Assembly: GCA_950295325.1 (NCBI GenBank)
Contig: OX485804.1
Coordinates: forward strand, 1,860,001 to 1,924,000
Direction: 5' to 3'
Origin: Polytrichum commune
Lineage: Eukaryota; Streptophyta; Polytrichopsida; Polytrichales; Polytrichaceae
DNA: 64,000 bases
Shown: in pieces, positions 1-11,900 of the stretch
Layout of the letters: every line of letters begins with the position of its first letter
Position numbering within the stretch: position 1 is the stretch's first letter
Position numbers and translations under genes: made by a program
The notes under the pieces: generated by a model
Database searches by the model: none
What the model saw: the letters and a program-made list of their open reading frames with translations, nothing else
What the model was told of the DNA's origin: nothing

Positions 1-33
1 AGATTCAAGAAAGGTTTAAAATCTTTGGTAGTT
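1..33 (-). pseudogene. Continuation of copia pol interrupted by element A
   Basis: Read on the minus strand these bases continue, in frame, the copia integrase/RT reading frame that stops at 16109. Joining 16109 to 33 gives YAHV followed by TTKDFKPFLN, which is the expected run after the copia INT-RT linker. Element A (34-16108) therefore split one copia gene, and the rest of that element lies outside the window to the left. The assignment rests on frame continuity and linker similarity only. Confidence 0.7.
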
Positions 34-76
34 AACACTATATTCGTTAATCGGAGACTTTTGAAAGTCTCAAAAT
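34..76 (+). repeat. Left terminal inverted repeat of element A
   Basis: AACACTATATTCG is followed by a small hairpin made of GAGACTTT and AAAGTCTC. The same arrangement is found at 16081-16108, 39961-40005 and 57726-57764. Confidence 0.9.
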
Positions 77-438
77 AAAATATGCCCATAGTTTGGGATG
101 CCAATATTGTGGGCATATGGAATGTTGGGAACATCAAGAACATGACAATTTAAAAATTCGCACGTAAAGAATATTCCTAATACTAAAAATAGAAAATTGC
201 AATTATAATGAAAACGTGAACTCCATGTGGAAAATAACAAGCGAATATAAAAAACAAATGGTTTATGTCATTATAGAGTTTGGGGTGCGCATCCCATAAG
301 TAAGGTTCTTATGGTTTTGGATGGCACATCCCAAACGTATACCACAATGGAGTGTGACAAGTCTACTAAGTCTATTAAAAACCAAGACTACTAAGTACTA
401 ATGTTTTTTCCCGCCGTTAACTTTCACCTATGTTATGT
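77..438. other. Left subterminal region of element A
   Basis: This is noncoding DNA between the left TIR and the stop codon of the DUF7869-like gene. It holds degenerate repeats of a TTTGGGATGC-like motif in both orientations (near 95, 270 and 315), a possible subterminal binding repeat. No gene is seen. Confidence 0.5.
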
Positions 439-3400
439 TTACCCATCTCCATCTTCCGCTTCATATCCATTCTCGGCGTCATTTTCCGCAGCTGCAATAC
501 GTGCCAAGTTGTCTTTGGCAAAATCTATATGTTTTTGGGGGATGGTCATTGCTTCTGTGTTGGAACCTTTGCGCGGCTTCCAAGCACAAAGTATAGTATC
601 CGTGTTTATCCAAACCGGTGTGTACGCTGAGTCCACTGTCCACTTAAAATTCTTTTTGGTGTCCCAACCTAAATAAGTGCGGAGCACGTTGTGGTCTTTA
701 GTGCTTGGACGACAATATTCCACCTCAATTTGACGAAAGTTGGGGTTAGTTCGAACAAAATTGGGTGAAGACAATGCTTTTACCAACCAAATTGGCTTGG
801 GATGCTCCTCATCCCCAGCTCGTACGAGGACCAAATACCCTTCATGGCAATCAACACCTACACGAAACGACGGTGCCGGTCGATTGCGGGCAGGGCCAAC
901 GTAATGCTCGTCCATTGCGAACTCTTCACGAACGTCTCCATTGCTGAAAAACATAGTATCGGACTCGACAACCGTCAAACGACTTTGTGGCCAAAATCCT
1001 TGTGTCAAAGTCGTACGGGTGTCGCCACCAAGTGTTATCAAGGCTGAGCGAATGCGATCCCAATACGCGATCAACGGTTCATGGGTATCTCTAACACGTC
1101 TTGTGATGTCCTCCTCGCACAACTCTTTCCAATATTCAATGAATCCGGATATGCCTTTGATGATTTCCGGCCCATTCCTCATGGGTTCGGGTTTGCAAGG
1201 CTTTGGTTCCCCATCCGGGACCAAACATTTCCCATCATTGTCTTGACGCCATACGAGTATACCATCATCCGGGCCCCAATTAGGAGATGTGCACAAAAGC
1301 TTGAATTGCATGGCCGGGAGACCATCGTCCCTCATATAAAATCGGAATTGTTGTGCTTTGGTATGCCCCACCAAACGGTCCCCTCCCTTCAACATGTATG
1401 GCTTGATGAAGGCCTTGAAATTTGGTACTTCCTCAATCAAGTGCGGAATTACTGGCATATGGTCCAAATCCATATACGATTTCATAAGAAGAGGTATGGT
1501 TGGAAAATCTTCTTCATGCAACTTCATGCTCCACCGTCCGAATGATGCATCAATGTCGTCGTGTGTATGTCCCACCATCAAGAAAGACACAAACACCTCC
1601 TTGAAGATTCCTTTCGCCACGAGCAATGACCAAAAACAAAATACGTATCGACATTTGTTGTCCTTCGCACAATTATCAAGTTGAACGTGGAGAGTTGGAG
1701 GCAATGGTTTTGCACAAATGGGCTCTCCGGGTGGTTCTGGCAATGACGACATACAAACCTCCTTCCCCAAAAGCACTGCCTCATAAAGGGATGTGGTTCC
1801 ACAACCATCAAAAAGTGCACGGGAAGAATGTACCGGTGGCTTCTCAAGATCGCGCAACAGTTTTGCAAATGAACCCACCGTGTGGTTAGCATCCCCAGGG
1901 TAAAAATCCAAACCATAATGGGCATACTTTACGTCCCCATGGCCGTGGGCAATCATACCTGGAAAAAACAAACGATGCGTGACCAAAATAATCAAATAAC
2001 CACTAAACGGATGTATGGAGTTGGACATTTGCCAAACACACCCAAGAAAATTGGATAGACTTTAAACACGTAGTTGTGATTTCATACAAACCTGTGACAG
2101 CTACGGGCAACTTGAAGAGACCATCCGTGGCCTTTATTTTGCGTGCATAACAAGGGCATGCGGTCTTGGCGTGGTCCATTTTATCATGGATGACTGTTAG
2201 AACCTCTGTGGGCCTCATTATGGATAGAGCACGATTCTTATAGTAATCTTGACGGTGTGCCTCTTGATTGTTGACATGTTCAATATATTTTTTCTGGTGT
2301 CTGGAATGAGATTCAGTGCCTATGGGGTGGGCGTCTCGAAGACCTTTGTATTTTTCACACGTCGTACATCTAGCGAACTTGTCCCCGGGTCTTTTCAGAA
2401 TGTATTCCGCAAACTGCTGGTTTTTAATCACACTCAACTTGGACAAAGAAATGGGCCCACATCCCGCTATGCGACCCACTTCATTGATGTCCGTTAAGAT
2501 GTTCTTCCATTTTGTGCCCGTGGGCAACACCATTTGAACAACCTTCTCCCCTGACGACAATGTCCTCGTCTTGTGGGGCATTGCATCGGCCAATGGCACT
2601 ATGATGGTGGATAGTGTCGCGGACGCTTGCAGTGTAGCCTCCCTAGGTTTCTTTGTGCCCGAGTTGCCATGAAATCGAGAGCGGCGACCCAACGATGAAT
2701 ATTTTCGAAACCTATAAAAGTCAGCCTTGGAGACGGCGTGGATGGTATACCACGCTGTACAACACACATCAACATTCTCAAGTGTCACCACCTTATGCCC
2801 ATGGGTATCAAGGTGCAAATTTCTGTGGACCTCGAGTTTCTTAGCCGACCTCATACGAAAATCCGCAAGCCACATCTCTTGACGCAGAGATCTAATTTTC
2901 TCCCGCGGGAAAAATTGGCAACATTTCCTCGCGCAACAATCCTTGCCGGACACTAGACGGATAGATTCGTCCCCCAAAAGCCGATCCCGTCGACGCTCCT
3001 TATCTCCGCGAGGCACACGGTTTGAATCATATCTACGGAGGCCTTTGCGAGGACGTGTTGTGGCCAACAAAGCTAATTGTGTTTGCTTATGCCGCCGCTC
3101 ATGATCCCACAAACTCACTTCCTCATGTAGAACTCGACGAAGCGGCCATCGACGCAAGGAAAATCTCCATGTCACCGGGAACTCTACCGGAAGCAAAGAG
3201 TTCAAGATGCACACGCCAACATCATCGAGACCTAGGGCGTTGGCATCGACACAATCACGGGGATTGGAGTTTCTACATATACCATCTGCCACCGGGACAC
3301 CAACCTCGTTGAGTAGAACGACATCAAGGCCAACCCATTGCTCCCTCCCGAAACCGGCACACAACGGAATGTCATCGTGGTCATCTCCGGAATGCAGAGA

Positions 3401-3568
3401 TTGTTCGTGGACTTCCAAAGATTCATGGGAGGATGTATCCACAAACACCCCCCTCACGTTTGGCACACCATTGCTATCTGCCGACGGGGAAGACAGTTCA
3501 CATTCAGCATCGGATGACGATGCATACGTCGACAACTCCAATGAACTATCACCCACATGCAACGCCAT
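439..3568 (-). CDS. DUF7869-like protein, transposase candidate (element A)
   Basis: There are two coding exons, 3568-2092 and 1958-439. The intron has a GT donor at 2091 and an AG acceptor at 1960-1959, and splits the Gly of VTG|M. The product is about 998 aa. The start at 3568 is the first Met after an acceptor-like TCTAG and aligns with the element B start. Visible features are an acidic N-terminus, CC-x3-CC at about 211-217, CxxC at about 401-404, HDKMDH at about 461, QLDNCAKDN at about 584-593 and GHTHDDID at about 622-629. The last three blocks are typical of DUF7869 proteins found in plant and animal repetitive ORFs. I infer an RNase H-like DDE-type nuclease with acidic residues in those blocks, which would move the element. 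The homologue in B (54179-57236) is colinear. Function is inferred from family resemblance and TIR context. Confidence 0.8.
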
Positions 3569-3572
3569 ACAG

Positions 3573-5205
3573 CCTAGACCAACCACCAGGACATGATCAA
3601 CCCAACCACCACCGCAATGCATACAAGAGAGGATAGAATATATGTGGAGATAAATGGCCCAAAATTGACAAACAAATTTTGGTGCACCATTGGAGAACCT
3701 CACGCACAAAGACGAACGCGCGTCCCAAAAAAACGTTTTAAGCATACGTCTAGGTTGTTCACTAATGTAAACAATACATGGACAAAGAGGAGAACACTCG
3801 TTAGTCGTCCAGGAGGGCCCTGCTGTTCGGACCAGCGCCTGTCCACATACAACCGACGACGAAATCAGAAATCCGAGAACGCCACATGCATTTACGAACG
3901 CGCGTTCGTGACCTCAGTAACTTCTCCATGTACATCCGGCGGCCTTCGAGATCCCTCAAATGAGAGCACCCTGAGGAATATCGGTTTTGTAGGTCAAAGT
4001 ACCATGTTGACTTAGGAACCTGCGCGATATACTATCACAAGAGAACACTTGTCCATACGCACAAAATTAGCAAATCTGCAGATGATGCCTGAATCAACTC
4101 CAACAATATTTTGAACACTGAGCACCTCCATATTGTGAATTTGATTATGTTGACTTTTGCGTACCTACCCATTTACGAACGGACGTTCGTAAATGGGTGC
4201 GACCCCGTGTTCACATCCTTCACGGACGAGCGATGAGCATATTTTTCTTGCTATTCTGTGTTCGTAAATTACTGCCATACTGATGTGCATGAATGAAGAT
4301 GTGTTGCTGGATGCGTAGACAATAATGACATGTATTTACGAACGAACGTTCGTAAATTCCCGACCATCAGGTAACAATAGATACGGGTCAAATAAGTATG
4401 TATGATCCTCGAAGGCATATTTACGAACGCACGTTCGTAAATGACTGTCATGGATTAAGTGCATGTGACTAACCATATGAGTACCTCAATCCAGAACATG
4501 CTCTCATGTGGGATTTACGAACGCACGTTCGTAAATTACCGACCAACAGGTACCAATAGACAAGGGTCAAATATGTATGTATGAAACTCGAAGGCATATT
4601 TACGAACGCACGTTCGTAAATAAATGCCATGGATGATGTGCATGTGACTATCCATGAGTAGCTCAATCCAAAACATGATCTCCTGTGGGATTTACGAACG
4701 CACGTTCGTAAATTACCGACCATCAGGTACCAATAGATAAGGGTCAAATATGTCTGCATGGTCCTCGAAGGCATATTTACGAACGCACGTTCGTAAATAA
4801 CTGAGATGGATTACGTGCATGTGACTATCCATATGAGTAGCCCAATCCAGAACATGCTCTCATGTGGAATTTACGAACGCGCGTTCGTAAATCCTTGCCA
4901 TGTCCAGGTCCGAATCGTTTGTCTAAACCTGAAGCTCTTCATCTTTACGAACGTGCGTTCGTAAAGTTCCGGTATTTACGGCGGTATATGCGGTAGGTAC
5001 AGCCTGTACTGTACCTGGGTGGTGTAGGGTTGGCGCACACGAAATGGCTTGAGCGCGTTCGGTGAGGTCTGTAGAGCGCACACTTGCATGTGCCGCTGAA
5101 AAGAGCTTTGTTGTGGGGGGAAGAGCTTTAAGTACTTCACCCCGCTGGTTCAAAATCCCTTGGATGCTTTTTAAAAAGCAGATTCCCGCCGCCTTCTTTG
5201 ACCTA
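3573..5205 (-). promoter_or_regulatory. 5' leader and leader intron of DUF7869-like gene (A)
   Basis: Reading minus: a TATA-like box (5234-5240), a leader exon of about 190 nt ending CCACCCAG with a GTAC donor at about 5014, an intron to an AG acceptor at 3575-3574, then the ATG at 3568. All ten left-hand palindromes fall inside this predicted intron. Element B has the same layout. The splice sites are read by eye. Confidence 0.5.
3891..4965. repeat. Palindrome array A-1, ten sites
   Basis: Ten copies of half-site TTTACGAACG, two variable bases and the inverted half-site begin at 3891, 4172, 4335, 4420, 4514, 4599, 4691, 4776, 4870 and 4944. From 4335 to 4870 the spacing alternates 85 and 92-94 bp, because the array is a tandem repeat of about 178 bp carrying two sites per unit. 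The first copy has a decayed right arm. A lone half-site lies near 4260. Confidence 0.95.
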
Positions 5206-5233
5206 ACAATCTCCCATTCCATCCATGCGGAAT

Positions 5234-5240
5234 TATATAA
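5234..5240 (-). promoter_or_regulatory. TATA-like box of the minus-strand arm (A)
   Basis: A TTATATAA run is placed about 30 bp upstream of the leader exon that precedes array A-1. Position fits a core promoter; no other support. Confidence 0.4.
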
Positions 5241-5249
5241 ATAGCATTG

Positions 5250-5355
5250 TCATGTATGGAACATGCCTTGCATGCACGCCAACATATTGAAAATATATAA
5301 ATCGGTTGCACACCTTAGTTGTGACCAAGGTCTCATCGAAATATATGTATATACG

Positions 5356-5389
<34 letters not shown>

Positions 5390-5504
5390 ATGTCTAAATA
5401 TGGAGATGGTTAACATTGAATATTTAATGATTTGCGACTAAGGTATGAAGTCCAAGTTAATTGACAATTGATGCCTAATAAAGTTATGAATGTCGAAGTC
5501 ATAG

Positions 5505-5545
<41 letters not shown>

Positions 5546-7130
5546 CAATGAGGTCAGAGTGGCTAAGAAACATGTTGCGGACGCCCCTAAAATTATAGGT
5601 ATCATATGTTTCACATCAAAAAATGACCGTAATATGGTCACCAAGTGCATGAATACAACTAAAAAATCGGGTTAATCCATAATGGCTTGCACTAGGGTAG
5701 ATTGAGGACACTATGAACTAATTATACCTAATAATATATGTAAGTTAGGTCTTCTTTCAAATGGTATCTAGGTGTGAAAATAAGGAATTAAAATGGCATG
5801 AGTAGGAAGGATTAATCAATTTGTAATGCTGCATAGTATGATAGCGTAATGATCATTGAGACTTGAAACCATACTAGCTACCGTAACGTTGAATCATAGT
5901 TACAATTATTATGTGTTTGACGTCCTATTGGAAATTGAATTTTCGTCCACTTGTTGTAAGGGTACGGATACACATTGGTTAAATGTTTATTAGATCATTG
6001 GTGATATTTATAGTTGAATGCATTGTTCGATTGTTAGTTTAAGTTGACACATGATTAAATGAGTTGAGGTCCTATTGGAAATAGACTTTTAGGGTTTGGG
6101 GAAATGCACTATTAATTTGGAATGGTGCATACAATAGTATGTACTTACAATTAATATATGTTTTGCATCCTATGAGAAGGATGTGCATCATCATAGCTTA
6201 AAGTGTTGATATAAATTGAAGTCTTAAGACATGCATGTTATTATAATAAGATCGTGGATTGTGTGATGAAATTTCACTCAGAACTATTAAGGTGAAAGTG
6301 GGAATATTTGAAATTTCACTTATCACTTAAACCAAAGTTTTATCTCAAATCTATTAATTTGGAATGTGAAATTGACAATTGCCATCATTATCAATTATTA
6401 TAGTTGTTATGAACGGAATTAAGCATTCTCCATCCAACCAACATTGGTAGACCAATTTGACCTGCCCTCAGAAAACAACATGGCCACATATAAGAAAGGT
6501 TGGTAAGATAAAAAGATGCAGGGATGTAGGGTTTAGGGTTTGCGGTTAGGGTTTAGGGTAAGGGTTTGGGGGTAGGGTTTAGGGGTTTAGGGTTTGTGAA
6601 AGTTGTGTATGTGGTATTTGGGTTTAGGTTTTAGATTGTTACTAGGATACATTACACACACAAACAATATTGACTCCTCAAAAACCCTTGTAATTGCATT
6701 AACTTCATTCATCGCAAGCTCGTAGTTGATGCTAGCAAAATAGTTGACCACTCCAGAAATGCATTAGTTCAAGCTAACACCTAATATTAGAACTTGAATT
6801 GACATCCTATCGTATAGCAACTCTGCGCAATCTCATATTATTATGAATTCTTTTTTGCATGTAATATTTATTTGAGGAACCATCGAATTAATTGAAAGAT
6901 ATCTAGCTCTTACATAAACTATATTTTAAAACACCATATATATATCTTTGGGGGTGGATTCTACATTGACAACCTAGGGAGTGACATGCATTGTTTATTA
7001 CGAATTAACTGAGCATATTTTCCTAAAATATGTTTACAAGGAATCCAAATGTAGAGGTACTAAGGAAATAAAACGAGTAAAATTCATGTATTTGAACTAA
7101 GCTTGTCAAGTTAATGCCTTAAACGCGTCC
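5250..7130. other. Gene-poor centre of element A
   Basis: AT-rich DNA without a convincing ORF, lying between the two divergent promoters. It contains TA/CA microsatellites (about 5343-5388 and 5504-5547) and a degenerate TTTAGGG-like run at about 6525-6600. Confidence 0.6.
6525..6600 (+). repeat. Interstitial telomere-like run
   Basis: Several imperfect GGGTTTA units occur in one orientation. The centre of element B has a shorter run on the other strand (51404-51429). It is embedded in unique sequence, so it is not a chromosome end. Confidence 0.7.
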
Positions 7131-7136
7131 ATTACA

Positions 7137-7144
7137 TATAAATA
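7137..7144 (+). promoter_or_regulatory. TATA box of the ORF1 arm (A)
   Basis: TATAAATA lies about 40 bp before a pyrimidine-rich leader (CCCATC repeats from 7188) typical of plant 5' UTRs. This fits the transcription unit that splices to the ORF1 start at 8902. Confidence 0.5.
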
Positions 7145-7164
7145 TGTCAAAGCATGAGAATAAC

Positions 7165-8154
7165 ATGAAGGGTTCCAATATACAACCATCTCCCATCTCC
7201 CATCGCATCCCATCCCATCCCATCTCTCTCCCAACCCTAGCCAGTGGAGTTGTGCCACGTGGCAGGTGCTGGGAAACCCTAGCGGCGCACCTACCTCCCC
7301 GCGCCCCTTCCTCTTCTCCTCATTTGTCATTTCGAGGAGAGGAGGAGCGGAGCGTTTAGAGAGCGAAGCTCTTGCTTTTTTTAGTCTTGAAGTTTTAAAT
7401 TAGTTTTGTTGCAAGTTTTGAGAGATTTCAGATTGAGAGCTTGTGTGAAAGCTTTTGAGTTTGTGAAAGCTTTCATTGTGAAAGCTTGTGAGTTTGTGAA
7501 AGCTTTCAGTGTGAGAGTTTGTGAGTTTCAAAAGCTTGAGAGCTTGAGTAGGAAAGCTTCAGAGTTTCGGATTGAGAGCTTGAGGGTGATCTTTAGAAGC
7601 TTGAGAGTTTAAGGAAGCTTCAGAGTTGAAGCTTGAGAGTTTAAGGAAGCTTCAGAAGTGAAGCTTGAGAGTTTAGGGAAGCTTCAGAAGTGAAGCTTGA
7701 GAGTTTAGGGAAGCTTGAGAGTTTAGGGTTTGCTTAAGAGTTCAGAAGCTTGAGAGCTACAAGGTTGTGAGTTTTGTGTACATAGGAGTATACTAGGGTT
7801 TGTATATAAGCTGTGAAGGCTTGAGGTCTGCATTAGAGAGTTATCTGAGTGTGCATTTGAAAGGCAATTGAGTGTGCAGTTGTGAGGATTTCTGGGATTT
7901 TCAGAAAGAGAAGAAGCAGGGATTGCAGTGTGCAGCATTTCAATGTAATTTGTTATCCTTTCCAACTCCTCTCACATTCTGAAAATGTTGCTTCTTGAAT
8001 TCAATTTCTTTTGTTACATGCAATGTGAACTATCACTCTTTTCTTCATGTTTCATTCTGCATCTCATTCTGCATCTCAATTGCTTTATGATTGAAGAATT
8101 GCATCATTCTGACCAAAATTTTGCAGGCACGGCTGCAAGCAGAGTAACTAATAA
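7165..8154 (+). other. Predicted 5' leader exons of ORF1 (A)
   Basis: A C/T-rich start is followed by a purine-rich repeat tract. A small exon of about 28 nt is bounded by TTTGCAG (8126) and a GTGAGT donor at 8155. The intron that follows (8155-8901) contains array A-2 and ends GCAG directly before the ATG. Confidence 0.45.
7420..7765 (+). repeat. Tandem repeat of GAAGCTTGAGAGTTT type
   Basis: Imperfect units built on GAAGCTTGAGAGTTT, with or without an extra TTCAGAAGT, repeat through the predicted leader exon. Unit length varies (about 20-45 bp). No stable protein reading is implied. Confidence 0.75.
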
Positions 8155-8241
8155 GTGAGTTATATACATATACATATATATACGTATTCGTATATACACG
8201 AATACATATATGTACGGACAGGGGATCCCAAAACCATCACA

Positions 8242-8873
8242 TATACGAACGCTCGTTCGTAAATGGACATACACTGCATACCCACCTCCATTTACGAACG
8301 CTCGTTCGTAAATGGACATACACTGCATACCGAACCTCCATTTACGAACGTGCGTTCGTAAATACGCACTCCACGTTCTTTGAGATGATCTATATTTACG
8401 AACGCACGTTCGTAAATATACTCAAAATATCACTCAGAAAGAACCTTAACTTAAATATGAACCTCTATGAATATCTAAAGAACAAATACAATTTTGCGAA
8501 CACCAATAAGACAAATCACATGTACTTACGAAAGATAAATCAACCAAATATCCGAAAAGATAGACCAAATGGACATACTTACGAACGCACGTTCGTAAAT
8601 GAATCCAAACCTATAAAACCTATATCTTTTACGAACGATCGTTCGTAAAAATAACCAAATATATTACAAACACATTCATGACGAGTAGTCTCTTTGATCT
8701 TCATATCTTTTACGAACGCTCGTTCGTAAACTCAATACTAAAAATTTATATGATCTTGCAACCCCTCATTTACGAGCGAACGTTCGTAAATATAATTACA
8801 TCAATTGCAAAGACGCATTAACACTGCGTAGTCTGTGGGATATGCATGTCACTTACGAACGTTCGTTCGTAAA
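8242..8873. repeat. Palindrome array A-2, nine sites
   Basis: Sites begin at 8242, 8291, 8341, 8395, 8578, 8628, 8709, 8769 and 8852, with the TTTACGAACG half-site and free central dinucleotides (CT, TG, CA, TC, AA, TT). They lie inside the predicted leader intron of ORF1. Spacing is irregular, unlike array A-1. Confidence 0.95.
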
Positions 8874-8901
8874 GTCACTAATTGTTTATATTTTGTTGCA
8901 G

Positions 8902-11900
8902 ATGGCAAGATCAAGCAGAAGCGCCATTGAGATGTTCGCGGTGAAGGTCGATGGCCTCCCAGAGTCGGTGTTAGACGATAACGGCAACGACAACTATGTC
9001 CCCAAGGAAGACTTCATGGGGGAGTGGACGGCACTGCCAGAGAAGATCGGGGACGGCCTCTTCTGCATGCGCTTCACCTACGAGCTGGAGACAAGACCGG
9101 ACCAGCCCGAACAGTGGGTTCAAATGAAGACGTGGGAGATAGAGTCCATAGAGGCCCAGGGGGAGTATGTAATTCTGGACATGAAGGACAAGAAGGATCA
9201 TATCAACCTCTTGTTACATTTTCAGAAAAATACCTTCTCCTACCAATACGCCACCAATAACGTAGCGGAAGATGCCAAGCACTTCGACCTGGACGGCCTC
9301 TTCTCCAAATATGCGTTGAGCCCATACTGGACTGCAAGGAAATTGAACGCCCTGGCATTGAACATCTCTAAATACAACAGTGTGGTCACTGAGGCAAACA
9401 AGAAGAAGAAGAGCCCCAGGAAACCATCCACATCAGGGGCAGGAGGATCTAGAAGTGCACCCAGGCCTGTGCCTTCCGCTAGCAGGGCGACGGAGGGCCC
9501 CAGTAGACACTCCACGCCATCGAAGAGGACAAGGGAGGAGATGGAGAAATCGGGAGTAACGGAGACCGCAGAGGTGACCTCGCCTGTCGTAATGCCCACC
9601 CCCTTGAAAAAGGGTGAGAACCCTGACGCTGTGAAGGCCACGAGGATCCTTCGAGACTTCAACAACTACTCGAAGGATTGCTGGCCCATGGGACGCCACT
9701 TCACATTCAACGTGGACTGCTTCAAGTGCGAGATGTCCCCCAACAAATGGGTGGTTCGCTCTCGCGAAAGCGGTGGTGTGAAGTGGCAGATAAATAATCT
9801 AATGAACAACGTCAAGTGGGACAGGCAGACCGTCTGCGTCATGCCGAAGGGGCTGACATCCCGTCCGACGGAGAAGGACTGGCCACGGATCCAGAATGGA
9901 GAGTTCTGGATCATAGACGGCCAACACAGCTTGGAGGCGTCCCAAATAATTCTCAAGGACGACAACTTCCAGCATGAGCTGAAGGAGGACTTGCGCTACT
10001 GGAAGGCGTTCTTGGTGTGGTCGGACGATTGGGACAAGCTGCGGAAGATATCCACCTTCCTCAACTCCGGCAACAAAATCAAGGCCTTCGAGGCGTCGTG
10101 GGCAGCCAACATAGTGGCTGCAAGGGACGTCTGGGTCGCCCACGGGTGCCCCCCTAAAGAAAGGGAGAACGCGAAGACGCCGTCTCCACAATGGAAGGTG
10201 AGTTTACGAACGAACGTTCGTAAATATCTTTGACATTCAAATTTTCAAGTTCTTTGACATTCAAACTTACGAACGTGCGTTCGTATTTTGTGCGTTACTG
10301 ATGTTTTTCTTGCTGCAGGCATTCTGCGACGCGATGGTGGACAAGTTCTCCTCCATCGACATGAAGTCTACAACAACCAAGTCTGTCCTGGAGCTCAAGG
10401 GTGAGCTCCGCCTCATCTGTTGCAACAGGGACACTTGGGAGTTGTGGACACAATTTTTTGATGCGCACAGCTCGGGCGATCTGGTCAACCCCGACACCGA
10501 GGAGAAGTACAGCGCGGAGAAGACCGGGGAGGCCCCTCCACTACTGAGGGAGTTCTTCAGGTCCCTTCAAGGGTTAACAGAGTCCGAGTTGCAGAGGTGC
10601 GCGGTGCATCTTCTTGGGAACACTGTGGGAAGAACCATCCCATACCTGAAGATATTTTTGAAGAGGCCAAGACACAAGCCCGGCACGTATTCCATCAAGG
10701 AATGGTGCGAACACCGCAAGCTGAAGACTGCTGCAATGAGGGAGTTGAGCGCCCTAATACCAGAGTACGCACTCATCCTAGCCGACGGGGACATTAATTG
10801 GGCCAGCTGGAAGATGTTCAAGGTCGACTACAACATCTCCGGACCCTCAATGCGTTGTCTTGTCAAGGAGCACGCCTCCATTTTGAAGCAGAAGGGGAAC
10901 AAGAGGACAAAGAAAACCGAGACGGATCCCCAGGAGGTGGAGCAATACAGAAGCTTTTTGACGCGGAAGAGGTTGGCCACATTCGAAGGAGTGGCCAGAT
11001 TTTGTCTGTTGACAAAAGGAGTGGAGAGGGTGACATTTTCCAAGTGGGACCGGACCATGAGCAGGGCCGAGGTGAGGGAGGATCGACGGGGGTGCCCATT
11101 TGCCCTGATCGATTTCAGGGGGATCCCCGGTGCGTCGAGGCAGGGGGGGAAGGACATACCTTTCTACGACCCCTTCATGGCCAAGTTCAAGGAGCACAAG
11201 TCTCCGGACATGAGGGAGCCTCACGTTTGGCTGTGGATAGTCGAGCAGGAGAAGCTCTCTGCTGTAGTCGACCTGTACGAGAAGTCGATCAAATTTGAGT
11301 ACAGCATCTTCCACAGCACTTACGTGCCCGCCAAGACGGAAGGGATCGTGGCCATCAACGAGGCCAGGGGGAACAAACAGGTGGGGGCGGTCAGCCTCGT
11401 CTTCTTGACGTACAACGCGCTGCGGAATGGGCGAGCCCCTGTCAAGGCGAACACTACGTTCAAGAAGATCTACAGCATCCCCCATCCCCCTCCCAAGGAT
11501 CTGCTGCAGGAGACCTTGTACACTGTCTTCCCGGCGATGGAACTCAGGTTGGAGTTCTACGTCTCCGTTTTGCAGAGCGTGGCAATAAGCGGAGAGACCG
11601 TGTACAACGTTTGTGGCGGCAGCAAGTTCATGTACGCTGCGATGGTAAGCTCTCCAACTAATATTTACGAACGCTCGTTCGTAAAGTTCACCTCAACTTG
11701 TCTTGGGTTTGATGACATTGTTTCTCGTCGTTGATGTTTACGAACGCACGTTCGTATTTTCTAACGTATTTGCTTGAATCTCAGATGCTGGGGCTGGTCG
11801 TCAACAGCTTCATTGAAGCCATCGACGAGGAGGACTTCCACGTGCACAGGGCGAAGGCCTCCACGATGGACCTGGAGGACATGTCCCTCCCGAGGACGGA

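Noticed and set aside
4269-4774. Short ORFs with YERAFVN repeats in the palindrome arrays
   Set aside because: They are translations of the TTTACGAACG palindrome and recur wherever it does (also 8104-8648).
6525-6600. Chromosome end
   Set aside because: The TTTAGGG-like run is short, imperfect and inside a transposable element.
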